Assembly (NCBI GenBank): GCA_945957605.1
Contig: CAMFLR010000001.1
Location: 806,001-870,000, forward strand
Direction: 5' to 3'
DNA length: 64,000 nucleotides
Origin: an uncultured Isosphaeraceae bacterium
Lineage (GTDB): Bacteria; Planctomycetota; Planctomycetia; Isosphaerales; Isosphaeraceae
Part shown: one piece after another, positions 9,221 through 19,462 of the stretch
Layout: each line of letters opens with the position of its first letter
Numbering within the stretch: the stretch's first letter is position 1
Translations under genes and position numbers: made by a program
The notes under the pieces: generated by a model
Told to the model about the DNA's origin: nothing
The model's database searches: none
What the model saw: only the letters and a program-made list of their open reading frames with translations

Positions 9221-11029
9221 ATGACTTCGCTCGCCATTGGCCTTCTTGCCGCAGTCCTCGGCGCGACGCCTGTCGTCGCCGAAGATCGTCCCAACATCAT
9301 CCTCATCGTCGCCGACGACCTCGGCTGGGCCGATCTTACCTGCTACGGCAGCAAGTTCCACCGCACCCCCAATCTCGACAAACTCGCAGCGCGAGGCCGG
9401 CGTTTCACCCAGGCCTATGCCGCGTGCCCCGTTTGCTCGCCGACGCGCGTCGCGCTCATGACCGGCCGACACCCCGCGCGGGTGCATCTGACCGACTGGC
9501 TTCCCGGCCGCCCGGATAACCCTTCGCAGAAGCTGAGCCGCCCCGCATTCCGCCAGCAATTGCCTCTCGAAGAGACAACTCTCGCTGAACTTTTGCGCGG
9601 CGTTGGATACACGACGATTCACATCGGCAAATGGCATCTCGGTGGCGAAGGTTTCGAGCCCACGCGACAGGGGTTCGACATCAATATCGCCGGCGATCAC
9701 ACTGGCACGCCGCTTAGCTATTTCGCTCCCTATCGACGCGGTAATGCAGTGATGCCAGGATTGGAAAACGCTCCCGAAGGTGAATATCTCACCGACCGCC
9801 TGACCACCGAGGCTGAGAAACTGATCGACGCGAACAAATCAAAGCCGTTCTTCCTTTATTTCCCGCACTACGCCGTGCACACGCCGATGATGGCCAAAAA
9901 GGAGATGGTGGAGAAATACCCGAAATGGGACGGCAAGTTTCATGGTCGCCAGGAAAATCCCATTTACGCGGCGATGCTCGAAAGCCTCGATCAGAGCGTC
10001 GGACGGATTGTCGCGAAAGTCGAAGAAGCGGGTTTGACTCAAAAGACGATTATTGTGTTCACCTCTGACAACGGTGGACTCGCCACAAATGAGGGCGCGA
10101 ATACTCCTGCCACCAATAATTCCCCTTTACGCGAAGGAAAGGGTTGGCTTTACGAAGGCGGAATTCGCGTACCGCTGATCGTTTGCCGGCCGGGTGTCGT
10201 CGAACCGGGCGTGGAGGCTGCGTTTGCTCAAAGTCCCGACGTGTTTTGCACGCTGCGCGACTGGGCGGGAGCCAAGTCAGCCGAGTCGGTGATTGACGGG
10301 ATCAGCCTGACGTCCGTGCTGGAAAAACCGGTGAACGCCAAGCCCGAACCGCGCGCGTTGTACTGGCACTACCCGCACTATGCGAACCAGGGATCGCGGC
10401 CGGGCGGAGCGATTCGCGATGGGGATTGGAAGCTCGTCGAAGATTATCAAACCGGCAAACGGGAGTTGTACAACGTCGCAAAAGATGTCGGCGAGAATCG
10501 CAATTTCATAGAAGAACAGCCGGAAATTGCGAAGCGATTGGCCAGCCAACTCGATGAGTGGCGCAAGAGTGCGAACGTGCAGATGCCTTCAGCAAATCCC
10601 AACTACTCGCCGAACGCACAACTCGCCGACGGCTCGGTATTGCTGCCGGCGAAGACCGCCGAGGTGCGTGGAGTAATGCTGCGTTACGAGCCCCTGCCCC
10701 ACAAGCAAACGATTGGCTACTGGGTTAATCCCAAGGATTGGGTGGGCTGGGAATTCGATTTGAAGAACGCGGGAGCATTTGAAGTTGAAGCGCTCGTCGG
10801 TTGTGGAAACGGCAGCGGAGGGAGCGTCGTCGAATTCACGATCGACGGTACGAAGTTCAAGCTAACTGTGCCGGTGACCGGCGGGTTTCAGAACTTCGTA
10901 CCGCAAAAACTGGGGAAGGTTACGATCGACAAGCCGGGGCGAAAGCAGGTCGAAGTCCGCGCGCTTTCGAAGCCCGGACCCGCGGTGATGGACCTGCGGC
11001 AGATTCGGCTGATTCCGGCCAACGACTGA
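9221..11029 (+). CDS. Secreted sulfatase
   Basis: Protein of 602 residues. The ATG at 9221 gives a clean signal peptide (MTSLAIGLLAAVLGATPVVA); the open frame upstream is unlikely to be translated. The metal-binding NIILIVADDLGW motif follows at once. The sulfatase signature CSPTRVALMTGRHPARVHL holds the cysteine that is converted to formylglycine (C of CSPTR), followed by HIGKWHLGG and FTSDNGG. Type I sulfatases hydrolyse sulfate esters, often from algal polysaccharides. The last 100-130 residues form an extra beta-rich domain after the catalytic core. It converges with the DUF1501 gene ending 10 bases away. Confidence 0.93.
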   Translation: MTSLAIGLLAAVLGATPVVAEDRPNIILIVADDLGWADLTCYGSKFHRTPNLDKLAARGRRFTQAYAACPVCSPTRVALMTGRHPARVHLTDWLPGRPDNPSQKLSRPAFRQQLPLEETTLAELLRGVGYTTIHIGKWHLGGEGFEPTRQGFDINIAGDHTGTPLSYFAPYRRGNAVMPGLENAPEGEYLTDRLTTEAEKLIDANKSKPFFLYFPHYAVHTPMMAKKEMVEKYPKWDGKFHGRQENPIYAAMLESLDQSVGRIVAKVEEAGLTQKTIIVFTSDNGGLATNEGANTPATNNSPLREGKGWLYEGGIRVPLIVCRPGVVEPGVEAAFAQSPDVFCTLRDWAGAKSAESVIDGISLTSVLEKPVNAKPEPRALYWHYPHYANQGSRPGGAIRDGDWKLVEDYQTGKRELYNVAKDVGENRNFIEEQPEIAKRLASQLDEWRKSANVQMPSANPNYSPNAQLADGSVLLPAKTAEVRGVMLRYEPLPHKQTIGYWVNPKDWVGWEFDLKNAGAFEVEALVGCGNGSGGSVVEFTIDGTKFKLTVPVTGGFQNFVPQKLGKVTIDKPGRKQVEVRALSKPGPAVMDLRQIRLIPAND

Positions 11030-11038
11030 CGCTGCGGC

Positions 11039-12481
11039 TCACGCGAGGATTTCTTTGACAATCTCACCGTGCACGTCGGTCAGACGAAAGTCTCGGCCGG
11101 CGTAGCGGTAAGTTAACTTCGTGTGATCGAGCCCAAGAATGTGCAAGATCGTCGCATGCAGGTCATGCACGTGTACCTTGTTGTCGATCGCATAATAGCC
11201 GTAGTCGTCTGTCTGGCCGAAACGAATGCCGGCCTTCACTCCGGCGCCCGCCATCCACATCGTGTAACCGTGTGGGTTGTGGTCGCGACCATCATCGCCC
11301 TGCGAGGTCGACGTGCGGCCGAACTCGCCGCCCCAGAGCACGAGCGTATCTTTGAGAAGTCCTCGCGCTTTCAAATCTTGAAGCAGGCCGGCAATTGGCT
11401 GATCGATTTCCAAAGCGTTCTTGGCGACGTCCTTCTTCAATCCGCTGTGCTGATCCCACTTGTAGCTGTGCGAAACCTGCACGAAGCGCACACCGCGCTC
11501 GATGAACCGACGAGCCATCAGGCACTGGCGGCCGAAGTTCTTTGTCGGTTCCTGATCGAGCCCGTAAAGCTTGAGCGTCGCAGGCGATTCGCCGGTGATC
11601 TCCTGAATCTCAGGCGCGGCCGACTGCATGCGGTACGCCAGTTCGAACGACGCGATACGACCCTCAAGCGCCTGGTCGACCCCGGCCTTGGTGAGATGCT
11701 CGCGATTCATCGCTTGTACGAGGTCGAGTTCAAGACGTTGGAGCGATCGAGGCGCTGCGGCGGTGATGAACGGAATCTTTGCCTTGTCGGAGGGAATACC
11801 GGTGTTGCCGATCGGCGTTCCCTGATAGACGGCGGGCAAAAAGGCCGAGCTCCAGTTGTTCACGCCGCCGTGGCTCAGGTTCGGGCAAATCGTGATGTAG
11901 CCGGGCAGATCCTGATTTTCGGTGCCCAAGCCGTATGTGATCCACGACCCCATGCTCGGCCGGATGAACGTGTCGGAGCCGGTGTGCAGCTCCAAAAGTG
12001 CTCCGCCGTGGCGTGAGTTCGAGCCGTGCATCGAGTGGATCATGCAGAGGTCGTCGACGTGTTCCGCTAACTTGGGAAACACCTCGCTTACGTGCATTCC
12101 GCTGTGGCCGTACTGCTTGAATTTGAACGGCGACGCGAGCAGGTTGCCGGTTTCGGCGGACACAACGCGCGGCTTGGCGAAAGGCAGCGGCTTGCCGTGA
12201 TCGCGCTGAAGGATTGGCTTGTAGTCGAACGTGTCCATCTGCGATGGACCGCCGTGCATGAACAGGAAGATCACGCGCTTCGCCTTGGGTGCGAAATGCG
12301 GCGATCGCGGAGCAAGTGGCGTGCGCGGATCGGGCTTGCTGATCCCGAAAGCCGAAGCTCGCGCTTCATCGCCAAGCAGGGCCGCGAGTGCCAGAGCGCC
12401 AAAGCCGCCGCTCGCACTACGCAACATCGCTCTGCGCGAAAGAACGGGTGCGGCGACTTCATTCCAGTGGCGATGATTCAT
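11039..12481 (-). CDS. Tat-exported DUF1501 family protein
   Basis: Protein of 480 residues. The ATG at 12481 has GGGAG seven bases upstream; an in-frame ATG five codons earlier overlaps that site. The N-terminus has an RRAMLRSASGGFGALALAALLG Tat signal split by a short leader. Family motifs include FLFMHGGPSQMDTFDYKP near residue 70, HGSNSRHGG, WGGEFGRTS and a terminal HDLHATILHILGLDH. It lies 36 bases downstream of the PSCyt1-DUF1549-DUF1553 gene in the same orientation. This second DUF1501 copy is a different subfamily from the one at 5209-6495, with a longer HGG-PSQMDTFD active-site block. Confidence 0.92.
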   Translation of the reverse strand: MNHRHWNEVAAPVLSRRAMLRSASGGFGALALAALLGDEARASAFGISKPDPRTPLAPRSPHFAPKAKRVIFLFMHGGPSQMDTFDYKPILQRDHGKPLPFAKPRVVSAETGNLLASPFKFKQYGHSGMHVSEVFPKLAEHVDDLCMIHSMHGSNSRHGGALLELHTGSDTFIRPSMGSWITYGLGTENQDLPGYITICPNLSHGGVNNWSSAFLPAVYQGTPIGNTGIPSDKAKIPFITAAAPRSLQRLELDLVQAMNREHLTKAGVDQALEGRIASFELAYRMQSAAPEIQEITGESPATLKLYGLDQEPTKNFGRQCLMARRFIERGVRFVQVSHSYKWDQHSGLKKDVAKNALEIDQPIAGLLQDLKARGLLKDTLVLWGGEFGRTSTSQGDDGRDHNPHGYTMWMAGAGVKAGIRFGQTDDYGYYAIDNKVHVHDLHATILHILGLDHTKLTYRYAGRDFRLTDVHGEIVKEILA

Positions 12482-12517
12482 AACCTGCTCCCACATTCGG
12501 AAAAGTCGTTTACCCGC

Positions 12518-15500
12518 TCAATCGAGATAGAGAAACTCGCTCGACGACAGTAGAGCCTGCGCGAACGTCTGCCATGCCTTTTGCGCCCGTTCATTCGCAG
12601 GCGTATTCAGTGTCGCCAACTCGCGATCAAACTTCACGATGTACTCACGTGCCCGCCGCGCTTCATCGGCGGATGGCTTCCGTCCCAGAATGGTGAGATA
12701 AGCGGATTCAACCCGCTTTGCCTCATCCGCCGGAGTCGCCAGCAATCGCCGTGCAATTGATTCTGACGCGCGAATCACCACGCGATCGTTGAGCATGAAA
12801 AGTGCTTGCGGCGCAACGGTCGTCGGGATGCGCTTGCCGTTCGAAGCGCTGGGGTCGGCAAAATCGAACGCCTGAAACACGTCGTAAAGCCCGCTACGAA
12901 TGATCGGTAGATAGACCGCTCTGCGAGGCGATTCAAACGGCAACGTCGCGTTCATGACCGTGCTATTCACATAGGCATGATTCTTGGCCGAAAGCAGCGA
13001 GCCACCCATTGTTGTGTCGAGATCACCACTCACAGCAAAGAGGGCATCCCGCACAGCTTCCGCTTCGAGCCGCCGTCGCGGCATGCGCCAGAGCAACCGA
13101 TCGTCAGGATCGGCCTCATTTGCATGAGCATCAAACTTTGTGCTCATTTGATAGGTTGACGACAGCATGATAAGCCGATGCATCGCCTTAATTGACCATT
13201 TGGCGTCGATGAACCGGCGCGATAGCCAGTCGAGCAATTCAGGGTTATCCGGTCGTTCGCCAAGCATGCCGAAATTGTCTGGCGAGCGAACGAGACCTTC
13301 GCCAAAGTGTCCCTGCCAGATACGGTTGGCCATGACTCTGGCCGTTAGCGGGTGGGCAGGATTCGCTAGCCAATTCGCTAACTCCAAGCGACCGCTCTGG
13401 CCGCTGCCCGGCAAGGGCTGGGTCGCAATGCCAAGCACAACCGGAAAATGGCGAGGCACAAGTGTGCCAAGAGTCGTGTGATTGCCACGAATGCAGATTT
13501 TGATGTCCTGAATCTGCCGTTCTTCGACGCTCATCACCTCGCTCACTGGCGGGGCAGCTTTTTCGAGTGCCGCCAGCGCCTCGCGACGCTTCTTCAACTC
13601 GGCGCGAGACTCGGGATTGAGAAACTTCTCCTCGCGACGATTGAGGCTGAAGGGATTCCCCTGCCCCGTCATCGCGCGGTCGAGTGCGGCCAAGAACGGC
13701 GTGCTCGCCTTCTTCGCCGGCGTTGCTTCCGCTGCCTCTTTGGCCAACTCGGCGAAACGCTTCGCAAGGTCTTCGGCAGACTTCGGCGCTGGCTCGTGTA
13801 GCAGCGATGCCTTCCACTCGGAAGCCACGCGTTCGCGATCGAACCAAATGGCGTAAATCGATTTCGGATCCATCTTCGCCTTCACGAACTCATCGCGCCA
13901 GAGTTCCATGAGACGCGGATTGAGCTTGCGCTCTTTCGCGAGCACATTCACCGGCTTGAGCCATTCGGGATCAACGCCCGCAGGTACCGGCAGTGGTGCG
14001 AATCCAAACTTATCGAAGTGCGGGAACGGCCCATCCGACTCGAGCCGAACAGTAAGCTTTCCCGCCGCGAGCGTGTGCAGGCCAGCGAAAACCCACGTTT
14101 GGCTATCGGGGTACCACGTTCCCGTCATTTCACCAGCGACTTCCGAGCCCGATTGCACGCCATTCAGAATGAGGCGAACTGGGCGGCTCGCAGCCGCCGC
14201 GAGGCGGATTTCAAGCTGATAGATCCCGGCCGTCGGAACTTGCAAATCATATTCGGCGAAGTTCGGCAGTTCGCCCTTATTGAGGATGACGCCGATGCTC
14301 GTGCCATACGTCGACTTGTCGATCAGCACGTTGCCGCGATCGAACGCCTCGGCCTCGCGGACGATCGCGCCGGGCGGATTGTTCTTGATGAACGGCTCAC
14401 GCTTGGAGACACCCTGCGTTTGCGAGAGTTTCCAGCCGGCGAGCATGTAGTCGGCAAGACGTTCGCGGGCATCTTTGACGACGGCTTTGGTTTCGGACGT
14501 GACAAACCGCTTGATCGCCTCGTCCTGCGTTTTGACCTTCTCCTTGTGCGCGGCGAGTGCTTCGTTTTCGGCCTTGGTTCCGAGCGGACGCTCGTTCCAC
14601 ATCGCCACGACCTTGTAGTTCTGCATCGCCTTCGTCGACTTGAAAATGCCGGCGAGGCCGTAGTAATCGGCGGTGGGCAGCGGGTCGAACTTGTGGTCGT
14701 GGCAGCGAGCGCAGCCAAGCGTCAGGCCCATGAACACGCGACCGACGGTGTCGACCTGCTCGTCGATGATGTCCATCTCCATCTTGACGGGATCATCTTC
14801 GGCCAGCATTTTCGGGCCGATGACCAGAAAGCCAGTCGCGGTCAATCGACGCGAGTTCACCGACTCATCTTTCGATGCCGGCATGAGATCGCCGGCGATC
14901 TGTTCGGTGAGAAACTCGTCGTAGGGCCGATCGGCGTTGAACGCGCCGATTACGTAATCGCGGTAGCGATAGGCATGCTCGTGCGCGACGTTCTCGTCCA
15001 TCCCGTTTGAATCGGCGTAGCGGGCGAGGTCGAGCCAGTGGCGTCCCCAGCGCTCACCATAGCGCGGCGAAGCGAGCAAACGATCCACCACCTTCGCAAA
15101 TGCATCGGCCGATTTGTCGTTCTCGAACGCTTCGATTTCGGCGACGGTCGGCGGCAAGCCGATGAGATCAAATGTCGCGCGACGGATCAGATCGCGACGA
15201 TTCGCTTGAGGGGCGGGTGAAAGTCCCTTGGCCTCGAGTCCCGAGAGAATGAATCGATCGATCGGCGACGTCGCCCAGCCGTTCGTTTTATTGCCAGGCA
15301 ATGCAGGCTCGCGCACTGGCTGAAACGCCCAGAACTTTTTTGCGTCGGCATTCGCCGGACCGGCGGTAGCTGTCGCGGCTGATTTCGGCTTGGTTACAGC
15401 CAGATCAGGCCACTCCGCCCCTTTGCGCACCCATTCGGTCAGCGTGGCGATTTCGGGATCGGTGAGCTTTCCCTTGGGCGGCATTTTTAGATCGCCGTGA

Positions 15501-15778
15501 TACCGCACCGCGGTGATGAGCGAACTCTCATCAGGCTTGCCAGCAACAACGACCGGCCCCGAATCGCCGCCTTCGCGAAAATCCGTCGCGTTATCGAGAC
15601 GTAGTCCGCCCTTCACCTTCTCTGCGCCGTGGCATGAGAAGCAGCGAGCGGCGAGCAGCGGACGAATCTTGGTTTCGAACCATTCGGCTTTCGAGGCCGT
15701 TGCCGGGTCTGCGGCTCGAACCGAACTGACCGAGCCGAAAATAAGGATGATCGCTGCGAAGGTCACCGGTCGCATCAC
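12518..15778 (-). CDS. Secreted PSCyt1-DUF1549-DUF1553 protein with carbohydrate-binding-like insert
   Basis: Protein of 1086 residues with a signal peptide (1-22). Domains in order: PSCyt1 cytochrome with CFSCH at residues 46-50 and the MPPKGKLTD loop; DUF1549 (about 165-370) ending in CARCHDHKFDP near residue 356; a long middle part with a beta-rich segment (about 470-600, EAEAFDRGN through FDKFGFAP) resembling a CBM6-like module; and DUF1553 (about 770-1060) with the MANRIWQGHFGEGLV signature. These proteins are characteristic of Planctomycetes and are thought to act in extracellular or periplasmic redox reactions on polymers. The function has not been proved. It forms an operon with the DUF1501 gene. 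Confidence 0.93.
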   Translation of the reverse strand: MMRPVTFAAIILIFGSVSSVRAADPATASKAEWFETKIRPLLAARCFSCHGAEKVKGGLRLDNATDFREGGDSGPVVVAGKPDESSLITAVRYHGDLKMPPKGKLTDPEIATLTEWVRKGAEWPDLAVTKPKSAATATAGPANADAKKFWAFQPVREPALPGNKTNGWATSPIDRFILSGLEAKGLSPAPQANRRDLIRRATFDLIGLPPTVAEIEAFENDKSADAFAKVVDRLLASPRYGERWGRHWLDLARYADSNGMDENVAHEHAYRYRDYVIGAFNADRPYDEFLTEQIAGDLMPASKDESVNSRRLTATGFLVIGPKMLAEDDPVKMEMDIIDEQVDTVGRVFMGLTLGCARCHDHKFDPLPTADYYGLAGIFKSTKAMQNYKVVAMWNERPLGTKAENEALAAHKEKVKTQDEAIKRFVTSETKAVVKDARERLADYMLAGWKLSQTQGVSKREPFIKNNPPGAIVREAEAFDRGNVLIDKSTYGTSIGVILNKGELPNFAEYDLQVPTAGIYQLEIRLAAAASRPVRLILNGVQSGSEVAGEMTGTWYPDSQTWVFAGLHTLAAGKLTVRLESDGPFPHFDKFGFAPLPVPAGVDPEWLKPVNVLAKERKLNPRLMELWRDEFVKAKMDPKSIYAIWFDRERVASEWKASLLHEPAPKSAEDLAKRFAELAKEAAEATPAKKASTPFLAALDRAMTGQGNPFSLNRREEKFLNPESRAELKKRREALAALEKAAPPVSEVMSVEERQIQDIKICIRGNHTTLGTLVPRHFPVVLGIATQPLPGSGQSGRLELANWLANPAHPLTARVMANRIWQGHFGEGLVRSPDNFGMLGERPDNPELLDWLSRRFIDAKWSIKAMHRLIMLSSTYQMSTKFDAHANEADPDDRLLWRMPRRRLEAEAVRDALFAVSGDLDTTMGGSLLSAKNHAYVNSTVMNATLPFESPRRAVYLPIIRSGLYDVFQAFDFADPSASNGKRIPTTVAPQALFMLNDRVVIRASESIARRLLATPADEAKRVESAYLTILGRKPSADEARRAREYIVKFDRELATLNTPANERAQKAWQTFAQALLSSSEFLYLD

Positions 15779-15920
15779 GATTCACCTCGAGAACGAGCCA
15801 TGCAGGCCACGTTAAACATCTGTTAGATCGTAGCCGACGATGTCGACCGTGTCCATTTTTCCCAGGCGGGACGCGCAGTATAACCGACCGGCGTCAAAGT
15901 CTCACCCATGAATCTCAAAC

Positions 15921-15956
15921 AAAAAAGCACGTCGGGCCTTTCGGTCTCCGACGTGC
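15921..15956 (-). terminator. Rho-independent terminator of the sedolisin gene
   Basis: A perfect 9-bp stem (GCACGTCGG at 15927-15935 with CCGACGTGC at 15948-15956) is followed on the minus strand by a run of six T. It lies 38 bases after the stop of the protease gene at 15994. Confidence 0.85.
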
Positions 15957-15993
15957 CTCAAGTTATTCAAGCGTAACAGCTAGCGGCTGATTC

Positions 15994-18768
15994 TTAGCTT
16001 CCAAATGGCGACTTGTAGCCGCTTGCGGTGCTAACATTCGGCCGAATGCTACGGCGAACCGTGTTCACCGGCGAGCCGGTTGACGTGCCGCTCGTGCTCG
16101 ACGATCCAGTCGAAAACGCCGAGCCCGGGCCAGTTGGAGCGACCAATCCGCTTGTGGCGGGAGTCGCTGCCTTCTTCACAGTCGTCGACGACGATGGTGT
16201 GAATGCCACGTCCGCCCAGAAGTTCATTCCCGACCCGCTCGAGCTAGGGAACGACGACAGTCCAGGGGCGTAAACTCCGTTGCCGCCGGAAGCTCCGTTC
16301 GAGAGAGCGTGCAGTGGCGGTGCGTCGGCTCCAGCCGAGCTGAAGTAGCCCGTAGTGATGCCGAAGTAGCCGCCGCCCGTCGAGAACGAGACGATGTAAG
16401 TCGTGTTCGCGGCGATCGCAACGGGGCTGGAGAACGTCACCTGCTGCCAGCCGGAACTCGTTTCGCCGGTGAAGGTTGCCTTCGCGAGCAGCGTACCGGT
16501 CGACGACCAAAGATAGCCGACGTGCGTGTAGCCGTTCATGAAGCTCTGCTTGAAGAACCGCACGCCGCTAACCGTTCCCGCAACGTCCGACTTGAACTTC
16601 ACACCGACGTCGTAACTACCGTACGAATAAGCGTTTTCGTACGGCACGTACGAGCTGCCCCAGATCGAGGTCGCCGTACCGGTCGATACCACGCTACCGC
16701 TCGTCGTGGCACTCGAAGTATTGCTGTACCCCGAGGTCTGCGAACCACCGGTGGCAGCAACGCGGTAGTAATAGGTCGTACCGCTGCTCAGGCTTGTGTC
16801 CTGGTAGGTCGTCGTCGTTGTCGAGCCGATCATGGTCCAGCCGGTCGAGCCGTTGAGGCTGCGCTGGATGGTGTAGCCAGTCGCACCGGTGCTTGAGGTC
16901 CAGGACAGATCGATCTCGGTGCTCGAAGCGGCGGTCGTCGTCAAACTAAGTGGAGCGGCGGGACTGACCGCAATGCCCGACTGCGATGTCGAAAGCGTCG
17001 GGTTGACGCCCGAGACAGTGATCGACTGCGATCCTGCGGTTTGGAGCGTGAACTGGAAGACATGCGCTCCCCGATCGGCCGAGGTGAACGTGTAGCTCGC
17101 CGGGAGCGTTGCGGATGCATCGCTGCTCGTGAAGCTCACCGTGCCAGTGAAGCCCGTCGCGACATTGCCATACGCGTCCTTTGCGGTCAGCGTGAAGCCG
17201 AGCGAACTCCCCGAAACGGTCGAACTTGCCAAACCTGTGATGACGAGCTGCGATGCGGCTGCCGGGCTCACCGTAATCGAACCGCTGGTGCCGATCGTGG
17301 CCGAATTTGCGGTGTCGATCGCCGTCACCGACTGGCTTCCCGCCGACTTGAGGACGACGCTGAACGTCGCCACGCCCTTGTTCGCCGACACAAACGTGTA
17401 GTTCGCGGGCAAGCCTGCCTGTGCGTCGCTGCTTGTGAGGTGCACAGTTCCAGCGTAGGCCGTGTCGGTCGTGCCAGTCGAGGTGACGGCCGTCACTGTC
17501 ACCGTCAGCGTCGAACCGGCGGTCGTCGAGCCGGAGGTGGTGACGATGAAGTGATCGGGGGTCGCGGGAGCGGTCACAGTGCCGCCGAGGTCGGCCACAA
17601 CCAGGTTTGCAACTGGCGAGCCGAGACCAGTCACATAGTCGTAACCCGTGCTGGCGCTATATTGCGGCGAGCCGCCGCTCGTGCCGGAAACGATATCGTG
17701 GAAGGCCGACGTTCCGGCGTTGGCATAAAGCAGTTTGAGTGCTTCCTGCGGGTCGGTTGCATTGAGTGCCGGCTTGCCGGCGAGTGCCCTACCCTGGTCG
17801 GCGATCGCAAACAAGGCTGCCCACTGTGGCGCACCTGCACTTGTGCCACCGACCTGCAACCAGCCACCGCCGCCGGTGAATGAGTCGTAAACGGCGAAGC
17901 CGGTGTTCGGGCTGGCGTCGTAGGCGACATCCGGATTGGCACGCTTGGTCGTTTGTGTGACGACGCCGGTTTGATAACTCGGCCGCGTTTCGTAGGCGCT
18001 GGGACCGCCGCCGCTGCCCGACCAACCGGTCTCGCTTCCGTATGTACCGCCTGATCCCACGGTGAGAGCGGTGCCGCCAACCGCCACGACGTTCGGCGAA
18101 GACGCCGGCCACGAAACAGGCGCGCCGTTGTCGCCCGACGAAACAGAGAAGACAACGCCACTGTGAACGAAGTAGTTCTCGTAAGTGCTCGACGTTTCGG
18201 CCGAAAATTCCCCACCACCCCAGCTCAGTGATACGACGTTGGCATGCGCCGACGCGTATTTGACCCCAGCGAGCAGGTCACTATCCGAAGCAGAATTCGC
18301 GGCGACCAAAATAATGTTCGCGCCCGGAGCGATCGCGTGCGCCCACTCAACGTCGAGCGCCTCTTCCATCTCCCAGCCGCCGGTCGAATCGGTTCCTGGC
18401 AGTGCCGTTCCGCCAGTCTGGTTCACCTGCGAGATCGTGATGTTGGGTAGGCCGAACTGGGCGTCGAATGTGTTCAGGTCGGACTGGATGTTGGGATCGC
18501 TGTAAGCGTCGACAATCGCGATCGTCTGACCTGCCCCATTGCCCGTGACCGAGCCGAAATTGATCTTGTTGAAGCCATAGGCGGCGGCGACCTGCGCGGG
18601 CGTCAACGAAGATGATGACGGCGAGCTTCCTGCGTTCGCCACGAGCCTGTAAAGCGGATCCGCGACCATCGTCGTGAGCAGGTCGCGGCTTTCCAGTTGG
18701 ATGACCGCGGTGGTGAAGCGGCGGCGACGGGGACGCAGGGATCGCAAGCCTGATTCACTACGAAACAA
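15994..18768 (-). CDS. Secreted sedolisin-type (S53) serine protease with Ig-like, FN3 and DUF4082-like domains
   Basis: Protein of 924 residues. A basic N-terminus carries LESRDLL at residues 25-31, the LEPR-xLL-type motif found at the start of many large planctomycete exported proteins. The S53 catalytic core covers about 55-395: E135 and D139 in EEALDVEW, the oxyanion aspartate D213 in SGDNG, and the serine S310 in GGTSAGAP. A calcium-site-like YDYVTGLGSP segment closes it. Two Ig-like repeats (about 400-600), an FN3 domain (about 605-690) and a DUF4082-like beta domain (about 695-860) follow, then a Ser/Thr-rich tail. The usual sedolisin pro-domain of roughly 190 residues is absent; only about 20-30 residues separate LESRDLL from the core. 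Confidence 0.88.
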   Translation of the reverse strand: MFRSESGLRSLRPRRRRFTTAVIQLESRDLLTTMVADPLYRLVANAGSSPSSSSLTPAQVAAAYGFNKINFGSVTGNGAGQTIAIVDAYSDPNIQSDLNTFDAQFGLPNITISQVNQTGGTALPGTDSTGGWEMEEALDVEWAHAIAPGANIILVAANSASDSDLLAGVKYASAHANVVSLSWGGGEFSAETSSTYENYFVHSGVVFSVSSGDNGAPVSWPASSPNVVAVGGTALTVGSGGTYGSETGWSGSGGGPSAYETRPSYQTGVVTQTTKRANPDVAYDASPNTGFAVYDSFTGGGGWLQVGGTSAGAPQWAALFAIADQGRALAGKPALNATDPQEALKLLYANAGTSAFHDIVSGTSGGSPQYSASTGYDYVTGLGSPVANLVVADLGGTVTAPATPDHFIVTTSGSTTAGSTLTVTVTAVTSTGTTDTAYAGTVHLTSSDAQAGLPANYTFVSANKGVATFSVVLKSAGSQSVTAIDTANSATIGTSGSITVSPAAASQLVITGLASSTVSGSSLGFTLTAKDAYGNVATGFTGTVSFTSSDASATLPASYTFTSADRGAHVFQFTLQTAGSQSITVSGVNPTLSTSQSGIAVSPAAPLSLTTTAASSTEIDLSWTSSTGATGYTIQRSLNGSTGWTMIGSTTTTTYQDTSLSSGTTYYYRVAATGGSQTSGYSNTSSATTSGSVVSTGTATSIWGSSYVPYENAYSYGSYDVGVKFKSDVAGTVSGVRFFKQSFMNGYTHVGYLWSSTGTLLAKATFTGETSSGWQQVTFSSPVAIAANTTYIVSFSTGGGYFGITTGYFSSAGADAPPLHALSNGASGGNGVYAPGLSSFPSSSGSGMNFWADVAFTPSSSTTVKKAATPATSGLVAPTGPGSAFSTGSSSTSGTSTGSPVNTVRRSIRPNVSTASGYKSPFGS

Positions 18769-19462
18769 GGTGAAGCTCCTGGTGTGCTACTGAGAGGTGT
18801 AAGCAAAGAGAGCCAGGCGATGAACGAATTCAGTGGAACAAGTTAACTGGCGGCAGGCGTAACCTGCACGCGCACAAATCGATACGACGGCGACCGCAAC
18901 GCCCCACATTGGAGCGTTCGCATGGCGTTCTGGCTCACCCCTCTAAAGAGAAAGGTAGGCCGGTCTCGATTTGTTGGTTGGCTTTCTGCGTGGAAATGTG
19001 CCTGTTGGCAACGGCTGCGTTGTCTTCTTGCCTCGTTTCGCCGCGGATCGATCGATCGGCCGGTCTCTAGTCATTACGGAACGCGAATGCGAAAAAACGC
19101 GCACCGGAACGCCAGGAGCACACATTCATGGCCGGTTGTATCGGCCGCGACAATCATCGTGGGCAATGAACATCGATTTGTACGTAGCAAAAGCGAATTG
19201 GTTACATGCTTTCTGGCATAAGCGCGCTTTACCTGGCGATCGCGTGCTGCAAAAAACCAACGTCCATCTTGGCGGTTGACATGCCATTTTAATGACTCGG
19301 AGATTTACTCTCGCATTTTACCCAAACCACTTATATTTCCCGTTTGCACCTCGAGCAAAAGTCGTCACGCGTCGCGCTTGAGTGGAGGCAATCCGGTCGG
19401 GTATTCTGTCGAGATAAGCGACGGTCCTCGTCTCTTCATCCTTCATAACAAGGAGCCGGTGC
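18769..19462. other. 694-bp divergent intergenic region, no gene seen
   Basis: This lies between the divergent protease gene and the FHA gene. Short open frames exist on both strands, but none has a good ribosome binding site or protein-like composition. A TTGACA at 19276-19281 could be the -35 box of an FHA-gene promoter, but no convincing -10 is placed 17 bases from it. Confidence 0.4.

Noticed and set aside
14018..15010. 330-codon plus-strand open frame within the PSCyt1-DUF1549-DUF1553 gene
   Set aside because: It lies entirely opposite a well-supported gene and shows no domain.
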